A stretch of DNA of 64,000 nt from an uncultured Myroides sp. (GTDB lineage Bacteria; Bacteroidota; Bacteroidia; Flavobacteriales; Flavobacteriaceae), in the NCBI GenBank assembly GCA_913777665.1, contig CAJYTF010000015.1, forward strand, positions 1 through 64,000, in the 5' to 3' direction. Of the stretch, positions 51,992 to 61,147 are shown one piece after another. Below the pieces are notes generated by a model. That model saw nothing but the letters and a program-made list of their open reading frames with translations, made no database searches and was not told the DNA's origin. Both the position numbers and the translations under genes were made by a program. How positions within the stretch are numbered: the stretch's first letter is position 1; each line of letters starts with the position of its first letter.

Positions 51992-52041
51992 ATACGCTTT
52001 TATTGGTATTTATGTTGTACCTTCACAAAAATAATAATACC

Positions 52042-52341
52042 ATGAAGTTAGATTATATGTTGCAGGTTACAAAAGTAAATAATGGTTCAGATACCATTTT
52101 ACGATTGAAAGAGGTAGGTATTAATTGCGAAGTTTTTTTTAATAAATTACAGCAGATAAAGTTCAATTTAGATACCAATATATTTATTGAATTTATCAAC
52201 AAAGCGGGTGTGGATAATTTCTTCGATAGTAATGGGGTTCTTAAAAAAGGATCCGAATTAAATGAATTTAGAGTTAAAGTTGATTATTATTACCTTGCAG
52301 AATCAACACAAACCAAGTTAGATGGTTGTATTCTTTTCTAA
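52042..52341 (+). CDS. Small protein of unknown function
   Basis: A 99-residue protein from the ATG at 52042 (MKLDYMLQVTKVNNGS). An upstream ATG in frame at 52003 is less likely because it adds an atypical N-terminus overlapping the leader. The sequence mixes strands and short helices (NCEVFFNKLQQIKFNLDTNIFIEFINKAG) and has no signal peptide or recognised motif. No promoter is clear between it and the sRNA terminator. Confidence 0.55.
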   Translation: MKLDYMLQVTKVNNGSDTILRLKEVGINCEVFFNKLQQIKFNLDTNIFIEFINKAGVDNFFDSNGVLKKGSELNEFRVKVDYYYLAESTQTKLDGCILF

Positions 52342-52388
52342 TAATTCAAGTACTTTTCTTAAATAACCAATTAATCAAAACTTTTTCG

Positions 52389-52396
52389 TATCTTTG
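52389..52396 (+). promoter_or_regulatory. Probable promoter of the cold-shock helicase operon
   Basis: TATCTTTG is a full -7 box. A weak upstream element (TTA) is at the right distance. If used, transcription starts near 52402. Confidence 0.5.
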
Positions 52397-52401
52397 TAAT
52401 G

Positions 52402-52780
52402 AATTATTTAACAGGCTTTTGTATTTGCCTCTTCTGAAACAGTCTAAAACATCCATTTTTTCTCTCTCAGTTTTGCTTTTTTCAGTTGCCACATTTTAAT
52501 TTTAAGAACATTTAGTTGGCAGATCAGCATTTAATCATCTTGATTTTTATCGATTGATATCAAAAAATATTCTGTTTTTAGAAAGATCTAAACAAATAAT
52601 ATTAATTGACTGAACTAAATACCTCATTATTTTAATGGATTGTAAATAAAGCAAAAAAGAATTAGTAACAGCTTTAAAGTAGCGTTTTAACAACGGATGA
52701 TTTGTTGTTGAATGTATCTTGAAAAGTATCTTGATACTTAATAGTAAGAGATTAAAGATGCCGGTATTCCGGTAAAAGAC
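52402..52780 (+). promoter_or_regulatory. Long 5' leader of the cold-shock operon
   Basis: About 380 nt without a gene separate the probable start site from the helicase ATG. It holds A/T-rich sequence, several T-runs early on, a repeated pair TATCTTGAAAAG/TATCTTGATAC near the end and a small hairpin CCGGTATTCCGG 16 nt before the ATG. Long, structured leaders are typical of cold-shock mRNAs. Its role here is inferred from the genes downstream. Confidence 0.5.
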
Positions 52781-53899
52781 ATGAATTTTAAAGATTTAAA
52801 TATTATACCGCCTATCATGAAGGCTGTAGAACAAGCCGGTTACACTAAGGCTACCGATATTCAATACCAAACAATCCCTCATATTTTAAGCGGTAGCGAT
52901 GTTATTGGCTGTGCGCAAACAGGAACAGGTAAAACGGCGTCATTCGCTATTCCGGTATTGCAATTGTTAAATCAAAAACCGGCGGAAAAAAAGGGTATCC
53001 GTACCTTAATATTAACGCCAACAAGAGAACTGGCAATACAGATTAGCGAAAATTTTGAAACCTACGGAACGTTTCTGCAACTAAAGCATTTGGCAATTTT
53101 TGGTGGAGTACCGCAAGGAAAACAAGTAGCTGCTTTGAATAAAGGAGTTGATATTTTAATTGCAACTCCGGGCCGACTTTTAGATTTGATTGCACAAGGT
53201 TGTATTAAATTATCGCAGATTGAAATATTGGTGCTTGACGAAGCCGACCGTATGTTGGATATGGGTTTTGTGAACGATGTAAAAAAGATTCTTACCAAAG
53301 TTCCGACAAAAAGACAAACCCTGTTCTTTTCGGCTACCATGCCCCAAGAAATACGCAAATTTGCTCAATCAATCTTAAACAAACCAAAAGAAATAAACGT
53401 AACACCGGTTTCATCAACCGCACAAACCGTAAAACAATCGGTTTATTTTGTTGAAAAAGCAGAGAAGTTAGATTTGCTGATTAACATTTTAGAAGATCAA
53501 ACCATAAATCGGTCACTGGTTTTTGCAAGAACAAAACACGGAGCAGATAAATTGGCTAAAAAGCTGATAAAATCGGGTATTCATGCAGCGGCAATACACG
53601 GAAATAAATCACAAAATGCCAGACAAAAAGCATTGGAAGATTTTAAAAGTTCTAAAATCCGCGTGTTAATTGCTACCGATATTGCTGCAAGAGGTATTGA
53701 TATTGACGAGTTACCACACGTAATTAATTACGAATTGCCAAATGTGCCCGAAACGTATGTGCACAGAATTGGTAGAACCGGGCGCGCAGGTTACGAAGGC
53801 GTTGCAATTTCGTTCTGTGATACAGACGAGAAAAAAGATTTAAAAAACATTCAGAAACTTATAGGCTTTACAATGCCTGTAGCTTCGCAAAATATCTAA
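52781..53899 (+). CDS. DEAD-box RNA helicase
   Basis: ATP-dependent RNA helicase of the RhlE/CsdA group. The 372-residue protein has the Q motif region, AQTGTGKT (45-52), ATPGRLLD, DEADRMLDMGF, FSATMP and HRIGRTGR. It ends soon after the core, with no C-terminal RNA-binding extension. The two following genes encode cold-shock-domain proteins, so a cold-induced role is likely. It is 14 nt from the next gene. Confidence 0.95.
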   Translation: MNFKDLNIIPPIMKAVEQAGYTKATDIQYQTIPHILSGSDVIGCAQTGTGKTASFAIPVLQLLNQKPAEKKGIRTLILTPTRELAIQISENFETYGTFLQLKHLAIFGGVPQGKQVAALNKGVDILIATPGRLLDLIAQGCIKLSQIEILVLDEADRMLDMGFVNDVKKILTKVPTKRQTLFFSATMPQEIRKFAQSILNKPKEINVTPVSSTAQTVKQSVYFVEKAEKLDLLINILEDQTINRSLVFARTKHGADKLAKKLIKSGIHAAAIHGNKSQNARQKALEDFKSSKIRVLIATDIAARGIDIDELPHVINYELPNVPETYVHRIGRTGRAGYEGVAISFCDTDEKKDLKNIQKLIGFTMPVASQNI

Positions 53900-53913
53900 T
53901 TAAAAAATAAATT

Positions 53914-54342
53914 ATGGCAGATTCTTTTTCAAAAAAAGAAAATAACAAGAAAAAAAGTAAAAAATTACAAGACAAACAGTTAAGAAGAGAAGAGCGTAAA
54001 GACAACAACAATAAAGGAAAAACGCTTGATGATATGATTGTTTATGTGGATGTGAACGGACATTTTACCGAAGTTCCACCGCATTTACAAAACAGAGAAG
54101 CCGATTTAGCAAAAGCCAAAAAGGCACAAGAAGATGCAACGGTTGATCCGGATGCAGATTTTACCGGAATTGTAACCTATTTAAGCGATAAAGGTTACGG
54201 TTTTATTACCGAAGAAAAAACGGGCGAAAACATATTTTTCCATGTTGGACAAACTACTCAAACAGTTGAAAAACATAACAAGGTAACATATAAAAAAGAA
54301 ATGACTCCGAAAGGATACAGAGCCATTGATATAAGAAAATAA
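53914..54342 (+). CDS. Cold-shock domain protein with basic N-terminal tail
   Basis: A 142-residue protein. The first 45 residues are Lys/Arg/Asn-rich (KKENNKKKSKKLQDKQLRRE), and the C-terminal 65 form a cold-shock domain with RNP1-like GYGFITEE and RNP2-like IFFHVGQ. The tail probably adds RNA affinity. It lies 14 nt after the helicase and 21 nt before the small CspA-type gene. Confidence 0.93.
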   Translation: MADSFSKKENNKKKSKKLQDKQLRREERKDNNNKGKTLDDMIVYVDVNGHFTEVPPHLQNREADLAKAKKAQEDATVDPDADFTGIVTYLSDKGYGFITEEKTGENIFFHVGQTTQTVEKHNKVTYKKEMTPKGYRAIDIRK

Positions 54343-54363
54343 CAATTAATTTAAATAAAAAAG

Positions 54364-54555
54364 ATGCACGAAGGCACAGTAAAATTTTTCAATGAAACTA
54401 AAGGTTTTGGTTTTATTTCACAAACAAACGGTAACGAAGACGTTTTTGTACACAATTCAGGTTTGTTAGACAATGTACGTGAGAACGACACAGTAGTATT
54501 CGATATTGAACGCGGACAAAAAGGATTAATGGCAGTAAACGTTAAAAGAAAATAA
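54364..54555 (+). CDS. cspA: Cold-shock protein of the CspA family
   Basis: A 63-residue single-domain RNA chaperone. RNP1 is KGFGFIS and RNP2 is VFVHNSGL. It is the third gene of the operon with the helicase and the tailed cold-shock protein, and is followed by a strong terminator. Confidence 0.95.
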   Translation: MHEGTVKFFNETKGFGFISQTNGNEDVFVHNSGLLDNVRENDTVVFDIERGQKGLMAVNVKRK

Positions 54556-54575
54556 CAGCTGTTTTATTAAAATTT

Positions 54576-54614
54576 AACGGGGTGTGTAAGCAATTACATA
54601 CCCCGTTTTTTATG
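54576..54614 (+). terminator. Cold-shock operon terminator
   Basis: AACGGGGTGTGTAA and TTACATACCCCGTT pair around GCAA, followed by a T-run. On the minus strand it also ends the KAS III-like gene. Confidence 0.92.
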
Positions 54615-54634
54615 GATTTATTTTAAGATCAAAC

Positions 54635-55693
54635 CTAAAATTTATATACAAACGCATTAATATTCATACCTGCACCAACCGATGCAAACAAAACAACATC
54701 GTCTTTATTAATTTGGTGGTTAGGTAATTCGTTGTTTAAAATCATGGTGAGTAGTGACGGAATAGTAGCCACGCTGCTGTTTCCCAGTTTATGAATAACC
54801 ATGGGCATGATGTCTTTAGGAACAGTTTGGTTGTAAAGCTGATAAAATCGGGTCACTATTGCCTCATCCATTTTTTCGTTTGCCTGATGAATAATGATCT
54901 TTTTTAATTGATCGATAGAATATCCGCTGTCATCGAAACATTTTTTCATGGCATTTGGAACATTCAAAAGTGCAAACTCATAAATCTTTCTGCCGTTCAT
55001 TTTAATAAACTTAATATCGGGGCAGCTTTGGTTGTTGTACGATTTTCCAAAATACAGATAATCTTTCTCTTTCATTGTGAATGATGCTGAAAGATGCGAT
55101 TTTATACCCGAACCGTCTGTACTTATTTCCAGAATCGCCGCACCTGAACCATCGGCATAAATCATACTGTCGCGGTCGTGAATATCAACAACACGTGAAA
55201 GCGTTTCGGCGCCAATAACCAAGCAACGTTTCGCAATACCCGATTTAATAAAAGCATTTGCCTGAATCATGGCTTCAATCCATCCCGGACAACCAAATAG
55301 CATATCGTATGCCACGCAAAAGTTGTTTTTTATTTTTAGAAGATGTTTTACGCGCGATGCCAAGCTTGGAACCATATCAGACTGAACCGTTCCGTAGCGA
55401 ACATCGCCAAAATTATGTGCGAATATAATATAGTCTAAAGTTTCAGGATCGATACCCGCATTTTCAATGGCTGCCTGTGCTGCGATAAATCCTAAATCAG
55501 ATGTAACCTGATTATTCTGCGCATAGCGCCGTTCTTCAATACCGGTAATCTCTTTTAATTTATCGGCAATAGTTGCGTTGTCTTGTAGTAATGTTTTTCC
55601 ACTTTCATCTAAAAATTGATGTTCGTCAAAAAATAAATTAGTTATGGTTTGTGTAGGAATATAGTTTCCAACTCCAATTATTTTGCTTGTCAT
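54635..55693 (-). CDS. Beta-ketoacyl-ACP synthase III-like enzyme
   Basis: A 352-residue thiolase-fold condensing enzyme. The nucleophile is Cys135 in YDMLFGCPGW, with the His in IIHQANEKM and Asn in KLGNSSVATIP completing the Cys-His-Asn triad. The FGCPGW context differs from canonical FabH. It is far from fabF and acpP and has no fatty-acid neighbours, so it may start another lipid or polyketide-like chain. Function within the family is not resolved. Confidence 0.9.
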   Translation of the reverse strand: MTSKIIGVGNYIPTQTITNLFFDEHQFLDESGKTLLQDNATIADKLKEITGIEERRYAQNNQVTSDLGFIAAQAAIENAGIDPETLDYIIFAHNFGDVRYGTVQSDMVPSLASRVKHLLKIKNNFCVAYDMLFGCPGWIEAMIQANAFIKSGIAKRCLVIGAETLSRVVDIHDRDSMIYADGSGAAILEISTDGSGIKSHLSASFTMKEKDYLYFGKSYNNQSCPDIKFIKMNGRKIYEFALLNVPNAMKKCFDDSGYSIDQLKKIIIHQANEKMDEAIVTRFYQLYNQTVPKDIMPMVIHKLGNSSVATIPSLLTMILNNELPNHQINKDDVVLFASVGAGMNINAFVYKF

Positions 55694-55872
55694 TTAACAT
55701 ATCACTTTCTGCAATAAACTTTTTATGTAAAGAAAAAGTAAAGTGATTAGTAAATATAACTATAAAAAAGCAGATTTTAGTATGTAACAGCATATTATAA
55801 TCACAGATCATAAAAGCAATTTCTTTAAAAAATAAAATATAAACGTAAATTTACCTTTGTAATAAAATAAGC

Positions 55873-56070
55873 ATGTATCCGTATCACAATAAAATAAAGC
55901 AGCGAATTAAAAATGGCGAATTAACAAGTTTTGAATTTGTAGAGAAATACAAAAACATTAGTCCGTGTTTGCTGTTGTATTTTAGTACCGAACCTTTTGT
56001 AAAACCTGTTAGAGAACATCGATTCGAAGAATACCGTTTGCTTTTGAATATCAATGAAAATCAGAAGTAA
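55873..56070 (+). CDS. Small conserved-looking protein, unknown function
   Basis: A 65-residue protein with no signal peptide. The basic helix KIKQRIKNGELTSFEFVEKYKN is followed by a hydrophobic core (SPCLLLYFS) and an Arg/Glu C-terminus (VREHRFEEYRLLL). No domain recognised. Clean ATG and codon use suggest a real gene. The region between the KAS III gene and this one (55694-55872) shows nothing else. Confidence 0.55.
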   Translation: MYPYHNKIKQRIKNGELTSFEFVEKYKNISPCLLLYFSTEPFVKPVREHRFEEYRLLLNINENQK

Positions 56071-56234
56071 TGCGCGGTTTTAAATAAAAGTAACGTTTCT
56101 TTTTATATATCTCTTAACAATTCATTCATATAAACAAGGTTTTACTTAATAGTTCAATAAACTTGAGTTAACCTTTAAATTTTGTTCGATAAGTAGTTTT
56201 GTGCAAATAATTTTTTGAAGCCAAAACTATAAAA

Positions 56235-59033
56235 ATGAAAAATTTTTACATTTTAGCCGCATCTTTAGTAAGTGCCTTAACATTTGCTCAAAATGGGGTA
56301 ATTGCCGGAAAAATTACAGATGGAGACAACAAGTTTTCTTTACCCGGAGCAACAATTAAAATCGAAAATTCTAACCGCTACACCGTATCAGACCAAAACG
56401 GAGGTTACGAATTTTTAAGCCTTCCAGAAGGTACTTATACCGTATATGTAGAATATATTGGTTATGTAACTGCAGCGCAAGAAGTAGTAGTTACAACAAA
56501 CGCAACAACAACCGCAAACTTTCAGCTTTTTACAGGATCCGAAGAATTAGAGGAACTTGTAATTATAGGAGATTTTCTTCGTGGGCAGGCAAAAGCGTTA
56601 AACCAACAGCGTAACAATGCTAATATTACCAATATTATATCAAGTGATCAGGTTGGGCGTTTTCCAGATGCCAATGTAGGTGACGCGTTAAAACGTGTAC
56701 CGGGAATCACGATGCAGAACGATCAAGGTGAGGCACGTAACATCATTGTTCGTGGATTATCGCCAGAACTAAACTCTGTAACGTTGAATGGCGACCGTAT
56801 TCCGTCTGCCGAAGGAGATAACAGAAATGTTCAAATGGATTTAATTCCATCGGATATGATTTCATCTATCGAAGTAAATAAAACCTTAACTCCCGATATG
56901 GATGCCGATGCTATTGGTGGATCTGTAAACCTTATTACTCGTGCCGTACCAAACCGTGAGCGTATTTCGGCAACATTATCGGGTGGATATGCGCCAATTC
57001 GTGATAAAGGTTTATATAACGCAGCGTTTATTTATGGAAATCGTTTTGCTGATAATAAGTTAGGAATTATCGCTTCGGGAACGTGGCAGTCGCAAAACTT
57101 CGGTTCTGATAACGTAGAGGCTGTTTGGGATAAAGACGATAACGGCAATGCGTATTTAACCGAAATGGACATTCGTAAGTACGATGTGCAGCGTGTTCGT
57201 AGAAGTGCATCGTTAAGTGCAGATTATGTTTTTAACGAAAACAACCGCATCGATTTCACAGCTATGTACAACTGGCGCGATGACCGCGAAAATCGTTACA
57301 GAGCGCGTTACCGTGATTTGGAATTGCAAGATGATGGCACGTATATTGGAGAAATCCGCAGAGAAACAAAAGGTGGAATTGATAACAACAGAAACAAAAA
57401 TACACGTTTAGAAGACCAGCGCGTAATGAATGTTTCGTTACGAGGAGAACATTTATTATCGCCAAAATTAGATATGGATTGGGCAGTTTCTTACTCTAAA
57501 GCCAGTGAGGATCGACCAAATGAAAGATATATCGATTTCCGTCAGCAAGATGTGGTAATGGAACAAAATATCGGCGATGGAAATAATCCGTTGGTATATG
57601 CTGTTGGTGGCGAAGATCCTAATAATTTCGAATTAAGAAAAATCACAGAAAATCACGATTATACACAAGAAGAAGAAATTGGAGCGAAATTAAACTTCCG
57701 TGTACCAATGTCAATCATTCAAGATCAAAAAGGACGTTTACGTTTTGGTGCGCGTTTACGTTTGAAAGATAAAAAACGTGACAATATTTTCTACGAATAC
57801 GAACCATTAACTCCGTTTGGAAGCTTGGCTGAAACGCCAAATGTAAATTGGAGTGGTAGCGGATACAATCCGGGATCGCAATACGCACCGGGATATTTCC
57901 CTGACCGTGCTTTATTAGGATCGTTAGATCTAACAAATCCAAATTTGTTTGAATCATCTTTACAGCCTTCTGAATTCTTATCATCAAACTACACAGCGAA
58001 AGAGCGCATCACTGCAGGATATTTACGTTGGGATCAAGATTTTAACGAGAAAACATCGTTAATTGCAGGTGTTCGTTTAGAGCATACAGCTATTGAGTAT
58101 ACTGGAAATTATATTATGGACGAGGAAGATTTGGTAGGCGAGATCAAAAATGAAAACGATTACTTAAACGTACTTCCAAGTGTTACATTAAAACATAAGG
58201 TAAACGATAATTTTATTTTACGTGCGGCGGTAACCACAAGTATTGCGCGTCCTAACTACTACAATTTGGCACCTTACGTTAATGTAATTCCTGCCGATAC
58301 AGAAATTGCTGCGGGTAACCCGAACTTAAAGGCAACGTATGCTACGAACTTCGACGTAATGGCAGAAAATTACTTTGAAAACATTGGTATTGTGTCTGCT
58401 GGTGCGTTCTACAAAAATTTAGATAACTTCATCTATACGTATAATAACACCATTTTTACACAAAGTGATTTTGCTGCACAGTTTCCTAATGTATCAAACC
58501 CTATTCCTGCAGGTGAAAACTGGGATTTTACACAAGCAAGAAACGGCGATAAAGTTAGTGTTTACGGTTTCGAAGTTGCTTTTCAACGTCAGTTAGATTT
58601 CTTACCAGGGAAATTCTTTAAAAACTTTGGTTTGTATGCCAACTATACCTTCACAAAATCTGAGGCGAAAGGAATTACAAACGAAGACGGAACCGCGCGT
58701 ACAGGTTTAGGTTTGCCACGCACCGCACCGCACATGCTTAACGGATCATTGGCTTGGGAAAACAACAAATTCTCTGCACGTATATCGGCTAACTTTACAT
58801 CGGCTTATTTAGATGAAATTGGTGGAAACGAGTTTGAAGACAGTTATTACGACAAGCAGTTCTTTTTAGATTTTAATGCTTCGTACAAGTTTACTCCAAA
58901 CTGGCGTGTATTCCTTGAAGCAAATAACTTAACCAACCAACCGTTGCGTTACTATCAAGGGCAAAGCAACCGCATGAAACAAATGGAATATTATCAATCT
59001 CGATTTACATTGGGAGTTAAATATGATTTTTAA
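56235..59033 (+). CDS. TonB-dependent outer-membrane receptor
   Basis: A 932-residue receptor with a signal peptide (MKNFYILAASLVSALTFAQ). Residues 20-105 are a carboxypeptidase-regulatory-like domain (GVIAGKITDGDNKFSLPGAT). The plug follows (SSDQVGRFPDANVGDALKRV, then IIVRGL) and a barrel of about 700 residues ends in the terminal Phe of VKYDF. It overlaps the next gene by one base and the next pair also overlap, so it is first in an operon with two phosphatases. It probably imports their substrate or product across the outer membrane. Confidence 0.94.
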   Translation: MKNFYILAASLVSALTFAQNGVIAGKITDGDNKFSLPGATIKIENSNRYTVSDQNGGYEFLSLPEGTYTVYVEYIGYVTAAQEVVVTTNATTTANFQLFTGSEELEELVIIGDFLRGQAKALNQQRNNANITNIISSDQVGRFPDANVGDALKRVPGITMQNDQGEARNIIVRGLSPELNSVTLNGDRIPSAEGDNRNVQMDLIPSDMISSIEVNKTLTPDMDADAIGGSVNLITRAVPNRERISATLSGGYAPIRDKGLYNAAFIYGNRFADNKLGIIASGTWQSQNFGSDNVEAVWDKDDNGNAYLTEMDIRKYDVQRVRRSASLSADYVFNENNRIDFTAMYNWRDDRENRYRARYRDLELQDDGTYIGEIRRETKGGIDNNRNKNTRLEDQRVMNVSLRGEHLLSPKLDMDWAVSYSKASEDRPNERYIDFRQQDVVMEQNIGDGNNPLVYAVGGEDPNNFELRKITENHDYTQEEEIGAKLNFRVPMSIIQDQKGRLRFGARLRLKDKKRDNIFYEYEPLTPFGSLAETPNVNWSGSGYNPGSQYAPGYFPDRALLGSLDLTNPNLFESSLQPSEFLSSNYTAKERITAGYLRWDQDFNEKTSLIAGVRLEHTAIEYTGNYIMDEEDLVGEIKNENDYLNVLPSVTLKHKVNDNFILRAAVTTSIARPNYYNLAPYVNVIPADTEIAAGNPNLKATYATNFDVMAENYFENIGIVSAGAFYKNLDNFIYTYNNTIFTQSDFAAQFPNVSNPIPAGENWDFTQARNGDKVSVYGFEVAFQRQLDFLPGKFFKNFGLYANYTFTKSEAKGITNEDGTARTGLGLPRTAPHMLNGSLAWENNKFSARISANFTSAYLDEIGGNEFEDSYYDKQFFLDFNASYKFTPNWRVFLEANNLTNQPLRYYQGQSNRMKQMEYYQSRFTLGVKYDF

Positions 59034-60028
59034 TGAAGAATAGACATCCATTCTACATATTATTTTTATTAGTCATTAGTTTTTATTCGTATGGTCAGGA
59101 GCGTCCTGATCATACGCTTAATAAAACGGTTCATCAACATGCAGATATTCAGGCTGCAAAAAACGGAATTGCGTTTTTGGCTATCGGCGATTTTGGTCGT
59201 CACGGCGCTTTCACACAGAAAGAAGTTGCTCGAGATATGGGAACAATTGCCGAAATTTTAGATATGAATTTCACCATTTCTGTTGGCGATAATTTTTATC
59301 CTACAGGAGTTCAAAGCACACAGGATTATCAGTGGTTTTCATCGTTCGAAAACATTTATACGCACCATTTATTGCACGAACCTTGGTTTGTTGCTTTGGG
59401 AAATCATGATTATGAAGGAAGTGTTCAGGCACAGATCGATTACAGTAAGATTTCAAGAAGATGGGAAATGCCCGATCGTTATTTTGAACGATTAATAGAA
59501 ATTGATAAAGGCAAATTTTTACAATTGTTGGTTATTGATACTAATCCGTTTGTTACAAAATACAAGGCAAATCCTGAAAAATATTTAGGGATAAACGATC
59601 AGGACACGAACGAACAATTAAAGTGGATCGAAACCAAATTAGCAAATAACGATCCTAAAATTGTTTGGAAAATCGTCGTAGGGCATCATCCGCTTTATTC
59701 GGGTGGAAAACGCAAAAACGAGCAGGAAACCAAAGATACCGAGTTGATTTTTGAACCAATTTTAGAAAAGTATAAGGTTGACGCTTACATTTGCGGACAC
59801 GAGCACGATTTGCAGATCATTAAAAAAAGCAACAAAAAAGTAATGCAGTTTTTATCTGGTGCGGGCAGTGAATTGCGTGAAACCGGAAAAATAGAAGGAT
59901 CGCTTTTTGCCGAAGCCGTTCCAGGTTTTATGGCATTTACCCTAACAAACAACATTTTGAAAGCTTATGTAATTCAATCAAACGAAAAAGATTTCAAAGT
60001 AATTTATCAAACCGAAATTAAAAAATGA
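59033..60028 (+). CDS. Exported purple acid phosphatase-like metallophosphoesterase
   Basis: A 331-residue calcineurin-like phosphoesterase with a signal peptide (ending near SYGQ). Metal-site motifs are in order: AIGDFGRHG, SVGDNFYPTG, ALGNHDYEG, VVGHHPLYSGG and CGHEHDLQ. The tyrosine in GDNFY is the ligand that gives purple acid phosphatases their name, so it probably hydrolyses phosphomonoesters. It starts on the last base of the TonB receptor stop and overlaps the phytase start by 4 nt. Confidence 0.9.
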   Translation: MKNRHPFYILFLLVISFYSYGQERPDHTLNKTVHQHADIQAAKNGIAFLAIGDFGRHGAFTQKEVARDMGTIAEILDMNFTISVGDNFYPTGVQSTQDYQWFSSFENIYTHHLLHEPWFVALGNHDYEGSVQAQIDYSKISRRWEMPDRYFERLIEIDKGKFLQLLVIDTNPFVTKYKANPEKYLGINDQDTNEQLKWIETKLANNDPKIVWKIVVGHHPLYSGGKRKNEQETKDTELIFEPILEKYKVDAYICGHEHDLQIIKKSNKKVMQFLSGAGSELRETGKIEGSLFAEAVPGFMAFTLTNNILKAYVIQSNEKDFKVIYQTEIKK

Positions 60029-61077
60029 AAAAAGTACTATATCTTTTAGCGGTTACAGCTTTAGTAACATCTTGTAATTCTTCAAAATTGGCTCCGGTAG
60101 CAAAAAATGCACTAAAGCCAACAGTTGTTACACAGGCAACTCCGCACGATACCGACGATCCTGCTATTTGGATCAACAAAGCAAATCCCTCACAATCGTT
60201 AATTATCGGAACCGATAAAGAAAAAGAAACCGGTGGTTTGTATGCGTTCGATTTACAAGGAAAAATTGTAAATAAAGTATATCCAATGGATCGCCCAAAT
60301 AACGTGGATATCGCATACGGATTAATGTTGAATGGGAAAAAGGTTGATATCGCAGTAGTTACCGAACGTAAGAAAGATCAGATCCGTATATTTTCGTTAC
60401 CTGATTTAAACCCTATTGATAATGGAGGGATTGCCGTTTTTGACGATTCTGAACAAAAAGATCCAATGGGTATTTCGTTATACACGAATCCTTCAAACGG
60501 AAAAATATATGCGATTGTCGGCAGAAAAGAAGGTGTTTCTGGTGAATATTTGTATCAGTACGAATTAACGGATAATAAAGGAACAGTTACGGCTAATTTG
60601 GTGCGTAAATTCGGAAACTATTCGGGCAAAAAAGAAATTGAAGCCATTATGGTTGATAATGAGTTGGGATATATTTATTATGCCGATGAAACCCAAGGGA
60701 TAAGAAAGTATTACGCCGATCCTGCAAAAGGAAATGAAGAATTAGCATTCTTCGGTCAGAAAGATTTTAAGCGCGATCACGAAGGTATTGCTCTTTATAA
60801 AACCAACACTAATCAAGGTTACATTTTAATATCAGATCAGCAGGCAAATAACTTTGTAGTTTATAAACGAGAAGGCGAAAATGGTAATGCAAACGATCAT
60901 AAAATGATTGCTAAAATTCCGTTTTCTACCATTGAATGCGATGGGGCAGATGCTGTTAATTTTAATTTCGGCGGATCATTCACCAACGGAATGTTAGTTG
61001 CAATGAGCAACGGTATGGTTTTTCACTATTACGACTGGAACATCATTCAACAAGAAATAGACAAACAGGCAAAATAG
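60025..61077 (+). CDS. Beta-propeller phytase lipoprotein
   Basis: A 350-residue lipoprotein (lipobox VTSC, Cys17) of the 3-phytase/beta-propeller (BPP) family, which releases phosphate from phytate with Ca2+. Typical segments are DTDDPAIWINKANPSQSLIIGTDKE (first 20 residues are TDDPAIWINKANPSQSLIIG), RPNNVDIAYG and YYADETQGIRKY. It is the last gene of the TonB receptor / phosphatase operon, joined by a 4-nt overlap. The combination suggests phytate as the phosphorus source. Confidence 0.92.
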   Translation: MKKVLYLLAVTALVTSCNSSKLAPVAKNALKPTVVTQATPHDTDDPAIWINKANPSQSLIIGTDKEKETGGLYAFDLQGKIVNKVYPMDRPNNVDIAYGLMLNGKKVDIAVVTERKKDQIRIFSLPDLNPIDNGGIAVFDDSEQKDPMGISLYTNPSNGKIYAIVGRKEGVSGEYLYQYELTDNKGTVTANLVRKFGNYSGKKEIEAIMVDNELGYIYYADETQGIRKYYADPAKGNEELAFFGQKDFKRDHEGIALYKTNTNQGYILISDQQANNFVVYKREGENGNANDHKMIAKIPFSTIECDGADAVNFNFGGSFTNGMLVAMSNGMVFHYYDWNIIQQEIDKQAK

Positions 61078-61096
61078 TTTTGGTTGTGTTTTAAAT

Positions 61097-61127
61097 AAAA
61101 AGGCTGTCTAACTAAAGACAGCCTTTA
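61097..61127. terminator. Bidirectional terminator
   Basis: AAAGGCTGTCT and AGACAGCCTTT form an 11-bp stem around AACTAA, between the phytase gene and the convergent T9SS gene. Confidence 0.85.
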
Positions 61128-61147
61128 CTTCATTATGTGTATTAAGA

